Positions 56,874 through 64,000 of a stretch of 64,000 bases of DNA are shown piece by piece. The translations under genes were made by a program, and so were the position numbers. A model generated the notes under the pieces. It saw nothing but the letters and a program-made list of their open reading frames with translations. It was not told the DNA's origin and made no database searches. The DNA lies in contig NZ_VFVL01000019.1 in assembly GCF_006442815.1 (NCBI RefSeq), positions 48,382 through 112,381 on the forward strand. The letters are read 5' to 3'. Source of the stretch: Mesorhizobium sp. B2-4-3 (GTDB lineage: Bacteria > Pseudomonadota > Alphaproteobacteria > Rhizobiales > Rhizobiaceae). The stretch's first letter is position 1; each line of letters starts with the position of its first letter.

Positions 56874-57746
56874 TTAGCGCTTGAGGTGGATGGTAACCCA
56901 GCCTTCGCGATGCAAGGTACGCACGTGGCGGAAACTCTGGCCGACATAGGCCGAGATCACAGCGTCGCGCTGCCGGTCGAGGATGCCGGAGAGCACCAGC
57001 GAACCGCCGAGCCTAATGTGCCTGGCCATTTCGGGCGCAAGCCGCATCAGCGGCCGCGCCAGGATGTTAGCGACGATGAGGTCGAAAGGCGCGCGCCTGG
57101 CGAAGATCGGATTGTGGAAGCCGGGCGCCGTCACCGTCTCGACCAGCGCCTTGACATGGTTGAGGCGGGCATTGGCGGCGGCGACGCGGACGGCGACCGG
57201 ATCGATGTCGGTCGCCAGCACCGGGATATGCGCGAGCTTGGCCAGCGCGATGGCGAGCACGGCGCTGCCGGTGCCGAGGTCGAGCGCATTGTGCGGCCGC
57301 TCGCGCAGCACCACCTGCTCCAGCACTTCGAGGCAGCCGGCGGTCGTGCCGTGGTGGCCGGTGCCGAAGGCAAGGCCGGCCTCGATCTCGATGGCGAGAT
57401 CGCCGCTGCGGCGCTTGGCGCGATCGTGCGAGCCGTGGACGAAGAAGCGTCCGGCGCGGACCGGCTTCAAGCCTTCCAGCGAGCGCGACACCCAGTCCAC
57501 GTCAGGAAGGACCTCGCGCTCGATCGCCTCCGGCAGGCCGAGACTGGCGAGGATATCCCTGACACGCGCCTCGACGGGATCGACGTCGCCATCGGCATAG
57601 AGCGACACCTCGTGGACGTCGTTGTCCTCGTCAAGCTCCAGCACGGCGATCGGCAGGCCGTCGTCCTCGAACGCTATGTCCAGCGCCGCGAAGATGCGGT
57701 CGGCCTCGACCTTGTTGGCGGTGAGATGGAGCCGGGTCTGGCCCAT
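56874..57746 (-). CDS. prmA: Ribosomal protein L11 methyltransferase
   Basis: 290 residues. C-terminal SAM domain with EIEAGLAFGTGHHGTTAGCLEVLE, ALDLGTGSAVLAIAL and FDLIVANILARPLMRLAPE, the PrmA signature set (Asn-Ile-Leu). N-terminal L11-binding domain before it. ATG 57746 is used: the in-frame continuation to 57818 is sequence of a palindromic repeat. Confidence 0.94.
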   Translation of the reverse strand: MGQTRLHLTANKVEADRIFAALDIAFEDDGLPIAVLELDEDNDVHEVSLYADGDVDPVEARVRDILASLGLPEAIEREVLPDVDWVSRSLEGLKPVRAGRFFVHGSHDRAKRRSGDLAIEIEAGLAFGTGHHGTTAGCLEVLEQVVLRERPHNALDLGTGSAVLAIALAKLAHIPVLATDIDPVAVRVAAANARLNHVKALVETVTAPGFHNPIFARRAPFDLIVANILARPLMRLAPEMARHIRLGGSLVLSGILDRQRDAVISAYVGQSFRHVRTLHREGWVTIHLKR

Positions 57747-57764
57747 CAGAAAGACTCTTGTTTG

Positions 57765-57811
57765 AACATGATCTTTTCCGAAAACCGGTTCCCACTTTTC
57801 GGGATCATGTT
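57765..57811. repeat. Palindromic intergenic repeat, family D
   Basis: Outer arms AACATGATC / GATCATGTT (57765-57773, 57803-57811) and inner arms CCGAAAA / TTTTCGG (57778-57784, 57796-57802), all perfect. It contains the SCO1 stop codon and lies 19 bp upstream of prmA. Confidence 0.88.
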
Positions 57812-58389
57812 TGTCCACCCGCTGCCAGCCGCTTCAGCTTGGCGACAGCGGTGTCGGCGCTCTCGCCATAGGCGATGGTGCCGGCGAAATCGCCCTTGGC
57901 ATTGAGCAGCAGCACCGAGGCCGTGTGGTCCATCGTGTAGTCGCCATCGCCGGTGTCGACCTTCTTCCAGTAGATGCCGAAGGCCTTGGCCATGGCATGC
58001 ACCTTGTCCGGATCGCCGGTGATGCCGGTGATGCGGTCGGAGAAGTTGCTGACATAGGTGTTCATCGTCTCCGGCGTGTCGCGCTCCGGATCGACGGTGA
58101 CGAAATAGGCGTTGAGGTTCTTGCCGCTGTCGCCCATCGTCTTCAGCCAACCGGCCAGCTCGAACAGGGTCGTCGGGCAGACTTCCGGGCAATGGGTGAA
58201 GCCGAAGAACACGGCGCTCGGGTGCCCCCTGAACGCCGCTTCGGTGATCGGCGCGCCTTTCTGGTCGACCAGCGTGAACGGCGCGCCGAAGGGCTCGCCG
58301 CCATAATGGCCCCGGTACCAGTCGAATGTCAGCCAGCCGATACCCGCCGCCATCAGGACGAGAATGCCGACCAGGATTGAACGCATCAT
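57805..58389 (-). CDS. SCO1/SenC-family copper chaperone for cytochrome oxidase
   Basis: 194 residues. One N-terminal membrane anchor (SILVGILVLMAAGIGWLTF) then a thioredoxin-like domain with the copper-binding FFGFTHCPEVCPTTL Cys pair and the later His in MDHTASVLLL. It delivers copper or reduces the CuA site of cytochrome c oxidase in the periplasm. ATG at 58389 or 58386. The final codons and stop come from repeat D. Confidence 0.92.
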   Translation of the reverse strand: MMRSILVGILVLMAAGIGWLTFDWYRGHYGGEPFGAPFTLVDQKGAPITEAAFRGHPSAVFFGFTHCPEVCPTTLFELAGWLKTMGDSGKNLNAYFVTVDPERDTPETMNTYVSNFSDRITGITGDPDKVHAMAKAFGIYWKKVDTGDGDYTMDHTASVLLLNAKGDFAGTIAYGESADTAVAKLKRLAAGGQT

Positions 58390-58578
58390 CAGTGAATGTC
58401 CGTCGCCATTGCTTTGGCTGGAAGCCAAGTTCGGCGACAGTCTTAGCGGGTCGGCGACCGGCACGCAAAGATGTCGCGTTGCCGCAAGCGGCCGGACAGG
58501 CCGGTCGGGGTGCTGCGCCTTACCGATCCTTAATTTGAACGGCTTTGCCCACCAACTATCTTCCACAAGACTTTGGTG

Positions 58579-59097
58579 ATGGAGCAATCGATGGCCGGTG
58601 CGCCGATATCGTCCTATTCGAAGACCCAGATATGGCTGCATTGGAGCATCGCGGCGCTCATCCTGGTCCAGTTCGTCGCCCATGACGGCATGGAGCATGT
58701 GTGGCGCGCGCTGCGCCGCGGCCAGGAAGCCGCCGCCGGCGACTGGCCGTTGGCCTATATGCATGTCGTGCTCGGCCTCGCTGTGCTGGTGCTTGCCGCC
58801 TGGCGGCTATGGCTGCGCTCGACGCGCGGCGTCCCGCCGGTGTCGGGCACGGAGCATCCGGCGCTGCGGCTGCTTGCGAGGACAACGCATCTGGTGATCT
58901 ATGCGCTCATCTTCATCGTGCCGCTTTCCGGCGCCGCGGCATGGTTCCTGCAAGTGCCCGGCGCGGGCCTCGTGCATGTCGTCGGCAAGAATGTGCTGCT
59001 TTATGCGGTGCTGCTGCACATCGCCGGCGCGCTCGTCCAGCACTTTGTCTTAAAATCAAATGTGTTGCGGCAGATGCTGGCCTTGCGCAAAGCATGA
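58579..59097 (+). CDS. Cytochrome b561-type membrane protein
   Basis: 172 residues, four membrane helices. Haem-ligand His candidates are in QIWLHWSIAALILVQF, YMHVVLGLAVLVLA, ARTTHLVIYALIF and LLHIAGALVQHF. Prokaryotic b561 proteins pass electrons from quinol, in some cases to superoxide. ATG 58579 chosen; GTG and TTG codons lie in frame just upstream. No linked redox partner is seen except SCO1 on the other strand. Confidence 0.88.
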   Translation: MEQSMAGAPISSYSKTQIWLHWSIAALILVQFVAHDGMEHVWRALRRGQEAAAGDWPLAYMHVVLGLAVLVLAAWRLWLRSTRGVPPVSGTEHPALRLLARTTHLVIYALIFIVPLSGAAAWFLQVPGAGLVHVVGKNVLLYAVLLHIAGALVQHFVLKSNVLRQMLALRKA

Positions 59098-59165
59098 CCG
59101 GCTAGCTTGCAAAATCCATGGTGCTGTCCCACCTGACATCGGCAAACCGGAACCAGGAGGCTTCC

Positions 59166-59651
59166 TTGCGAAAATTGATCGGCTTATTCGCCGCGTGTCT
59201 TGCCCTGAGCGCCGGCGCGGCCGTGGCTGACGAAGTGGGTAAAGTCGGTGTCGACTGGGTCGGCAACGACATCATGATCGACGCGATCAAGGACCCGAAG
59301 GTCGACGGCGTGACCTGCCATGTCGCCTATTTCGACCGCAGCATCATCGACCGGCTGCATAAGGGCAACTGGTTCGAGGATCCGTCCGATTCCTCGATCT
59401 CCTGCCGCCAGACCGGGCCGATCACCATCGGCGACATCGACATGAGCGAGGGCGGCGAGGAGGTGTTCAAGCAGGGCCTCAGCCTGATCTGGAAGAAGCA
59501 GGTGGTGAACCGCATCTACGACAAGAAGAACGAGACGCTGGTTTACCTGTCGCATTCGCGCCAGGTGCAGAACGGCTCGGCGAAGATGTCGGTCACGACG
59601 GTGCCGCTTTACGGCCAGAACGTGGTCTGGACCAAGGGCAAGCCGCAATAG
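59166..59651 (+). CDS. creA: CreA-family periplasmic protein
   Basis: 161 residues. Signal peptide (RKLIGLFAACLALSAGAAVA) and the CreA body: VGVDWVGNDIMIDAIKDPKVDGVTCHVAYFD, ISCRQTGPI and SLIWKKQVVNRIYDKKNETLVYLSHSRQ. Function of CreA is unknown. TTG 59166 is taken as start since AGGAGG lies 5 nt before it and the signal peptide begins there; an ATG at 59118 would add 16 residues. Confidence 0.88.
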   Translation: MRKLIGLFAACLALSAGAAVADEVGKVGVDWVGNDIMIDAIKDPKVDGVTCHVAYFDRSIIDRLHKGNWFEDPSDSSISCRQTGPITIGDIDMSEGGEEVFKQGLSLIWKKQVVNRIYDKKNETLVYLSHSRQVQNGSAKMSVTTVPLYGQNVVWTKGKPQ

Positions 59652-59667
59652 CTTCCCGACCGCCCCA

Positions 59668-59702
59668 GCGGGGACAGGCCGCGCTTGCGGGACCGTCCCC
59701 GC
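59668..59702 (+). terminator. Probable hairpin after creA
   Basis: GCGGGGAC/GTCCCCGC (59668-59675, 59695-59702) with nested CCGC/GCGG. No T run, so termination is uncertain. Confidence 0.4.
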
Positions 59703-59719
59703 CGGCGTAAAGCGGCTTC

Positions 59720-60361
59720 ATGGACCGCCCTGCAAACCTCGTTCTCAAGGACCCCGAGCCGCGCATCCATCCGACCGCGGAGCTGAAGGCGTGCAAGCTC
59801 GGCCGCTATGCCTCGATCGGCGAGCGGGTGATCCTGCGCGAAGTGAGCGTCGGCGACTTTTCCTATTTCGAACGCCATTGCGAGGCGATCTACACGACGA
59901 TCGGCAAGTTCTGCTCGATCGCCGCGAACAGCCGCATCAACGCGCTCGAGCATCCGATCGAGCGGCTGACGCAGCACAAGGTCAGCTACCGGCCGAACGA
60001 GTATTTCCGCTGGCTAGGCGTCGACACCGAATTCCGCGCGCGGCGCCAGGCAAAATCGGTCAGCATCGGCCATGATGTCTGGATCGGCCACGGCGCGGTC
60101 ATCATGCCGGGCGTCGCGATCGGCAACGGCGCCGTCATCGGCGCCAATGCCGTGGTGACGCATGACGTCGCGCCTTACACGATCGTCGCCGGCGTTCCGG
60201 CCAAGCCGCTGCGCCGGCGGTTCCCGGCCGCCGTGGCAGCGCGCATCGAGGCCCTCGCCTGGTGGGACTGGCCGCCCGAGAAACTGGCGGGCGCAATCCC
60301 CGACATGCAGGCCATGCCGATCGAGGCCTTTCTCGATCGTTGGGAAGACGATGCTCCCTGA
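59720..60361 (+). CDS. Hexapeptide-repeat acyltransferase (xenobiotic/CatB-like)
   Basis: 213 residues. Left-handed beta-helix repeats: RIHPTAELKACKLGRYASIGERVILREVSVGDFSYFE and VSIGHDVWIGHGAVIMPGVAIGNGAVIGANAVVTHDVAPYTIVAGVPAKPLRRRF. The catalytic His is probably in the ALEHPIERL region. The sequence resembles the hexapeptide protein often found with phosphonate (phn) genes, but no phn genes are visible here. Acetyl-CoA is the usual donor; acceptor unknown. Confidence 0.86.
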   Translation: MDRPANLVLKDPEPRIHPTAELKACKLGRYASIGERVILREVSVGDFSYFERHCEAIYTTIGKFCSIAANSRINALEHPIERLTQHKVSYRPNEYFRWLGVDTEFRARRQAKSVSIGHDVWIGHGAVIMPGVAIGNGAVIGANAVVTHDVAPYTIVAGVPAKPLRRRFPAAVAARIEALAWWDWPPEKLAGAIPDMQAMPIEAFLDRWEDDAP

Positions 60362-60404
60362 TCTATTCGTCCGCTGATCTATTTACCATTGTCCGTAACC
60401 AAGG

Positions 60405-60433
60405 TTTTTAACGTAAAACATTAGCGTTAAAAA
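60405..60433. promoter_or_regulatory. Inverted repeat upstream of the small secreted protein
   Basis: TTTTTAACG / CGTTAAAAA, perfect 9-bp arms with an 11-bp spacer (60405-60413, 60425-60433), in an AT-rich region. An operator is likely; the T-rich end could also end the preceding gene. Confidence 0.55.
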
Positions 60434-60567
60434 TTGGAAAACGACGTGTATATATTAAATTCACCACTCTGCGGTTGCAAGTATTTCCACAAAATGTACA
60501 AGTCAGATCGGAGGTAGTATCGGGGTGAAGTTGAAGGAAACACCGCAAGCAACAAAGGAGAGTAGTC

Positions 60568-60849
60568 ATGAAGAAGTTCGTATTTGCACTCACCGCAGCT
60601 GTTGTTGTTTCCTTCTCGTCCGCCGGCGCCTATGCCGGTGGCTGGGGCGGTAGCTCGGGCAGCCTCATCAACGTGTCGCCGAACGTCAATCTCGGCGCGC
60701 TGAATGGTGTGCTCAACGGCAACAACATCCTCAACGGCAACGTCGTTTCGGGCATTCTGAACGGTAACAAGACCAATGTCGTTTCCGGTATCCTCAGCGG
60801 GATCGGCGTCAATGTCGGCAGCAACAACTACTCGCTGAAGAAGCACTGA
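60568..60849 (+). CDS. Small exported Asn/Gly-rich repeat protein, unknown function
   Basis: 93 residues. Signal peptide (MKKFVFALTAAVVVSFSSAGAYA), then a Gly/Ser stretch and imperfect repeats around LNGVLNGNNILNGNVVSGI, LNGNKTNVVSGI and LSGIGVNVGSNN, ending KKH. Composition is Asn, Gly, Val, Ser, without Cys. The regular Asn/Gly spacing recalls beta-solenoid or amyloid-forming proteins, but it does not match the curlin repeat. AAAGGAGAG precedes the ATG. It is real: good site, signal peptide and terminator. I do not recognise a family. Confidence 0.7.
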   Translation: MKKFVFALTAAVVVSFSSAGAYAGGWGGSSGSLINVSPNVNLGALNGVLNGNNILNGNVVSGILNGNKTNVVSGILSGIGVNVGSNNYSLKKH

Positions 60850-60880
60850 GCCGAAGCGCGAGCAGCTAGCATCCGCAAAG

Positions 60881-60909
60881 GGCAGGAGGGTCTCGCACAC
60901 CCTCCTGCC
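60881..60909 (+). terminator. Hairpin after the small repeat protein
   Basis: Perfect 11-bp stem GGCAGGAGGGT / ACCCTCCTGCC with a 7-nt loop. Followed by TGCCGTTTC, a weak T tract. Lies between two convergent genes. Confidence 0.7.
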
Positions 60910-60965
60910 TGCCGTTTCAGAGCACCACGGGACGGTTTCTGGTCGGCAATAATTTTGCTGAAGAT

Positions 60966-62174
60966 CTAAATGTTCGTGCGCACGCCGACGAAAGCGTCGA
61001 CCGTGCTTTCATGCTCGTCGAGAATGGTCTTCACCTTCTGCGAGTAATCGACACGGAACACGATGTTCAGCGACTTGGTCGCGCTCCAGGTCGCCTCGGC
61101 ATAGACGCCCTTGCTGCGCTCGACATTCTCGAGCAGCAGATTGTCCTTCAGCTGAGCAAAGACGCCGGTGCCGACGGCGAGATTTTCACGCAGCTTCACG
61201 CCAAGCTCGAGCTCGGCGCGGCGCAGCCATGAGGCGAGCGGATCGTCGGTATCGGATGTCTCGTAGCGGCCGAAGCAGGTACCTCGCAACTCGAAGCCCT
61301 TCGGCAGCGGCTTGACGAAATTCGCCTGCCACGCCGGCAACACCTGCTCGTAGATGCCGTCCGCGCCGCGCAGGTATTGCGCGCCGAGCGCCAGGCCGAA
61401 ACTCGAACCGTCCTCGCCCTTGAAGGCCGCTTCCGCCTGTGCGGTGTATTGGAAAAAGGAGAGCTGGATCGGCGGGAAGCCGACGCGCTCGACCGAGGCG
61501 AGCAGGGCCGATGTCGATCCGCCGAAAGCGTATTCGCCGACGGTCCGCGTCAACCTTGCCGCCACTTGGGAAAGGACGCGGTCGGCGTGCAGCTTGGTCG
61601 GCGAGATGAGATCGTCCTGGAAATGGGTGTCGCCGACCCTCTCGATGCTTTCCGTGGCCTCGATGGTGAGCGAGGTCGCGTTGCCGAGATCGATGCCGAG
61701 CTGCCCCTGCGCGCTGAGGATCTGCTTCAGTTCACGGGTGCCGATGATGAGCGGGCCGATCTCGAGATCGTCGCCGGTGCTGAGCACGCGATAGCCGAGC
61801 GTGCCGCGCAGCTCGAGCCCTGACTCGAGGCGCCGGAAAGCCTGCGCCGACAGCGCCAGCGAGCGGTCGTCCTCGATCGAGGCCCTGTTGTAGCGCGATG
61901 CCTCGAAATCGGCATGGAGCCTGGCGTTGGCGTCGGCATCGCCCCATTGCTGGTCGATCGAGCCGCGCAGCAGCGTGTACCAGTCGGTGACGGCGCGATC
62001 GCTGTCCAGCGCGTTGGTGGTCCGGTGCTGTTCGACGCTGCCGGTGATCGTCGGATCCGTAGCGGGATCGGCGCTTGCCGGGGCGCACGTCAGCAGAGCA
62101 CCAAGACAGGCGGCACCGCCAAGCAATCTGGAGGAGAAGTAGCGCGTGACAGGACGGGGCTTTTCGGTGGTCAT
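60966..62174 (-). CDS. Predicted outer-membrane beta-barrel protein, unknown family
   Basis: 402 residues from ATG 62174. Signal peptide ending ..LTCAPASA, then alternating amphipathic strands through the whole length (for example GLELRGTLGYRVLS, QGQLGIDLGNATSLTIEATESIERV, SSFGLALGAQYLRG, SLNIVFRVDYSQKV) and a short hydrophobic C terminus (FVGVRTNI). Layout fits a large barrel such as the DUF560/outer-membrane-beta-barrel group, but I do not recognise a family. The upstream Met at 62210 lies in a strong hairpin and is not preferred. Convergent with the small repeat protein. Confidence 0.7.
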   Translation of the reverse strand: MTTEKPRPVTRYFSSRLLGGAACLGALLTCAPASADPATDPTITGSVEQHRTTNALDSDRAVTDWYTLLRGSIDQQWGDADANARLHADFEASRYNRASIEDDRSLALSAQAFRRLESGLELRGTLGYRVLSTGDDLEIGPLIIGTRELKQILSAQGQLGIDLGNATSLTIEATESIERVGDTHFQDDLISPTKLHADRVLSQVAARLTRTVGEYAFGGSTSALLASVERVGFPPIQLSFFQYTAQAEAAFKGEDGSSFGLALGAQYLRGADGIYEQVLPAWQANFVKPLPKGFELRGTCFGRYETSDTDDPLASWLRRAELELGVKLRENLAVGTGVFAQLKDNLLLENVERSKGVYAEATWSATKSLNIVFRVDYSQKVKTILDEHESTVDAFVGVRTNI

Positions 62175-62196
62175 GCTCCGCGCTCTGATATTTAGT

Positions 62197-62235
62197 GCCC
62201 CTTCCGCCATGCGGGGGTGGCGCAGCGGAAGGGGC
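62197..62235. other. Strong hairpin in the leader of the barrel protein
   Basis: GCCCCTTCCGC/GCGGAAGGGGC (62197-62207, 62225-62235), perfect 11 bp, with nested TGCG/CGCA. It lies 23 bp upstream of the barrel gene start on the minus strand and may control its translation or block read-in from upstream. Confidence 0.65.
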
Positions 62236-62455
62236 TGGAGGTAAACCGCCGTGAAGCGGAAGGAACAGGCTTTCGACCTGCACCGGCACTATCGCAAACA
62301 AACGGATAAGGTGTTTTTTCACGCTCCTGCGCTTTCTGCGTGTAGCCGATTGTGGGCGCGCGCATGCGAGAAAATCCAACGACTTGGAACCGGAAGCCGC
62401 GGCTGTCTGTTTTCCTGTGCGCGCCGCGCCGATGCGCGCCTGTTATGGGATCCAG

Positions 62456-62950
62456 ATGATAGAGAAACTATTCACCAGGGTTGCCAATTGGGTGGCACAT
62501 CTCGCCGGCATGCCGCCGACTTTCGCCGTCTGCGTGTTGATCGTGGTGGTCTGGGCGGTAACCGGCCCGCTCTTCGGCTTTTCGGACACCTGGCAACTCT
62601 TCATCAACACCGGTACTACCATTGTCACTTTCCTGATGGTGTTCCTGATCCAGAACACGCAGAACCGCGACGGCGCCGCGATCCAGGCTAAGCTCGACGA
62701 GCTGATCCGCGTCAGCCGCGCCCACAATCATTTCATCGGCATCGAGCACCTGACGGAGACCGAGGTCGAGGAAATACGCGCCAAATGCGAGGCGGCGGCA
62801 AAACGGCACGACCGCAAAATCGCCGAAGCGGCGGCCAACAAGGCCGTGGCCGAAAAGAACGGCACCAAGGACAATCGCAAGGTCGCCCAGACGGCTGCAA
62901 AGAAAGCCGTCGCGGGCAAGAGCGGCTCCAAGAAGAAAGCCGCCGCGTGA
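62456..62950 (+). CDS. Low-affinity iron permease-family membrane protein
   Basis: 164 residues. Two membrane helices (FAVCVLIVVVWAVTGPLFGF and TTIVTFLMVFLIQNTQNRD) with the family block FLIQNTQNRDGAAIQAKLDELIR are followed by EHLTETEVEEI and a long basic Lys/Ala tail (about 105-164, KKAVAGKSGSKKKAAA). The tail is not part of the family core and could bind nucleic acid or phospholipid. ATG 62456 chosen since it starts the conserved part; the ribosome site is poor. Name follows family only; transport is not shown. Confidence 0.8.
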   Translation: MIEKLFTRVANWVAHLAGMPPTFAVCVLIVVVWAVTGPLFGFSDTWQLFINTGTTIVTFLMVFLIQNTQNRDGAAIQAKLDELIRVSRAHNHFIGIEHLTETEVEEIRAKCEAAAKRHDRKIAEAAANKAVAEKNGTKDNRKVAQTAAKKAVAGKSGSKKKAAA

Positions 62951-62958
62951 TCGGACCG

Positions 62959-63825
62959 TCAGCGGTTCATGAAGGCCGCGAACGCGTCCTTGTGATTGGG
63001 ATGCCAGCGCGACAGGGCAGGGCGGTTTTCGATGATGTCGCCGATCGCCCAGGCCATGCGCTTTTCATCCGTCGGCCTCGCCACCTCGTTGTCGGGGCAC
63101 AGGATGTAGAAGTCGTCGTCCATCAGCGATGTCAGCATGAAGTCGATCACCTGTTCGCCGGTCCAGGCGCCGGCGGGTTTTTCCGTCGCGCCTTCGGTCA
63201 GGCCGGTATAGGTGAAGCCGGGGATCAACAGATGCGCCGACACCTTGGCTCCCGGCTCGTTGCGCAGCGCGTGCGCCAGTCCTTCGGTAAAAGTCTTCAC
63301 GCCGGCCTTGGAGACATTGTAGGCGAGGTTGCCTGGCGGCGTGGTGATACCTTGCTTGGAACCGGTGTTGATGATCGTGCCCGGCTTGCCCACCGCGAGC
63401 ATGCGCGGCGCGAAGGCCTCGACGCCATGCACGACACCCCAGAAATTGATGTCGAGCAGCCGCTTCCAGGCGTCGCGGTTCTCCCAGGGCTTGCCCGGAT
63501 TGTTGCCGACGCCGGCATTGTTCATCAGCACCGACACCGCACCGAAGGCGCCGTTGGCGAGGTCCGCCAACCGGTCTACCTCCTCCGCCCTGGAGACGTC
63601 GGTGGGGATTGGGAGCACGGCGTCGTCGCCGGCGATCGCCGCGACCGCCTCTCTTGCCTGGTCGAGGCGCATGCCACCGATGTCGGCAAGCACCACCTTC
63701 ATGCCCATTGCCACGAACCGTTTTGCCGCGGCAAGGCCGATGCCGCTGGCGCCGCCGGTGACGACGGCGACATTGCCGGAGGCGAAGGCGGGCAGGGCGG
63801 TCTGGATCTGGGCGTCGCTGGTCAT
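62959..63825 (-). CDS. Short-chain dehydrogenase/reductase (SDR)
   Basis: 288 residues, classical SDR with cofactor loop VVTGGASGIGLAAAKRF, LMNNAGVG, Ser in INTGSKQG and catalytic YNVSKAG. A C-terminal extension (DNEVARPTDEKRMAWAIGDIIENRPALSRW) lies beyond the usual core. ATG 63825 has AAGGATGG 6 nt upstream; the frame further upstream runs into a 24-bp tandem repeat and is rejected. Convergent with the permease-like gene, stops 9 bp apart. Confidence 0.88.
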   Translation of the reverse strand: MTSDAQIQTALPAFASGNVAVVTGGASGIGLAAAKRFVAMGMKVVLADIGGMRLDQAREAVAAIAGDDAVLPIPTDVSRAEEVDRLADLANGAFGAVSVLMNNAGVGNNPGKPWENRDAWKRLLDINFWGVVHGVEAFAPRMLAVGKPGTIINTGSKQGITTPPGNLAYNVSKAGVKTFTEGLAHALRNEPGAKVSAHLLIPGFTYTGLTEGATEKPAGAWTGEQVIDFMLTSLMDDDFYILCPDNEVARPTDEKRMAWAIGDIIENRPALSRWHPNHKDAFAAFMNR

Positions 63826-63899
63826 GATTTCCATCCTTGTTCGGGTCGGGCCGAACTTAACGCCGGGCGCCGCCGAGGCAAGGCTAGTTGGTCCCATCA

Positions 63900-64000
63900 T
63901 TGACGGCAAAGGGCCGCAACGGGTTGACGGCAAAGGGCCGCAACGGGTTGACGGCAAAGGGCCGCAACGGGTTGACGGCAAAGGGCCGCAACGGGTTGAC
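63900..64000. repeat. 24-bp tandem repeat running off the window
   Basis: Four full identical copies (63900-63923, 63924-63947, 63948-63971, 63972-63995) plus five bases of a fifth; each begins TTGACGGCAAAGGGCCGCAA. It starts 74 bp upstream of the SDR start. Identical copies point to recent slippage. Full length unknown. Confidence 0.95.

Noticed and set aside
57747..57818. 24-residue N-terminal extension of PrmA
   Set aside because: Encoded by palindromic repeat D; the family start is the ATG at 57746.
63826..63981. N-terminal extension of the SDR with a repeated eight-residue unit (PSTRCGPL)
   Set aside because: It is only the translation of the 24-bp repeat; the SDR start at 63825 has its own ribosome site.
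63900..64000. Possible CRISPR array at the right end
   Set aside because: The units are directly contiguous with no spacers, so this is a simple tandem repeat.

Overview
The window is GC-rich, densely coded bacterial DNA. Gene order and protein sequences point to an alphaproteobacterium of the Rhizobiales, most like Mesorhizobium. The evidence is the single-block cluster mraZ-rsmH-ftsL-ftsI-murE-murF-mraY-murD-ftsW-murG-murC-murB-ddlB-ftsQ-ftsA-ftsZ followed by lpxC, bamD, recN and ligA, the alphaproteobacterial RNase P RNA, the btaAB betaine-lipid genes, and several palindromic intergenic repeats of the kind common in that group. The genus is an inference; no 16S gene is present.

Layout. 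1-4.6 kb: end of an ornithine/lysine-type decarboxylase, two cell-wall hydrolases (a lytic transglycosylase and a GH25 muramidase lipoprotein) and a beta-lactamase-fold serine hydrolase. 4.6-11 kb (minus strand): a HigBA toxin-antitoxin pair, btaAB with a near-perfect Pho box, and a 1208-residue hydantoinase/5-oxoprolinase. 11.1-14.4 kb: a small lipoprotein, a TerB-DnaJ protein, an AmpD-type amidase, an SLT-type transglycosylase and rnpB. 14.4-16.9 kb: a parDE pair beside a convergent Cys/Met-metabolism PLP gene, disturbed by a 652-bp direct tandem duplication that leaves both genes intact and adds two truncated copies.

17-43.4 kb is the division and cell-wall cluster, almost all overlapping or within about 30 nt. 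It opens with a promoter covered by four 10-bp-phased CCCRT (reverse TGGG) boxes, a likely MraZ operator, and ftsZ is followed by a strong hairpin terminator. It supplies the cytoplasmic murein precursor pathway (murB-F, ddlB, mraY, murG), the divisome (ftsL, I, W, Q, A, Z), lipid A commitment (lpxC), outer-membrane assembly (bamD) and DNA repair/ligation (recN, ligA).

43.4-53.6 kb looks like one catabolic unit: an SDR dehydrogenase, aldehyde dehydrogenase, N-formylglutamate-amidohydrolase-like protein, XRE-cupin regulator, five-gene branched-chain-type ABC importer and a glutamine-synthetase-like ligase. A shared 17-bp near-palindrome lies upstream of both the dehydrogenase operon and the transporter operon. 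The enzyme set fits gamma-glutamylation-based breakdown of an amine or amino alcohol; the substrate is unknown.

53.8-64 kb is mixed: AzlCD exporter, Xaa-Pro aminopeptidase, PrmA, SCO1, a cytochrome b561, a CreA-like protein, a hexapeptide acyltransferase, a small Asn/Gly repeat protein of unknown role, an unrecognised outer-membrane barrel protein, a low-affinity iron permease-like protein and an SDR. The window ends inside a 24-bp tandem repeat.
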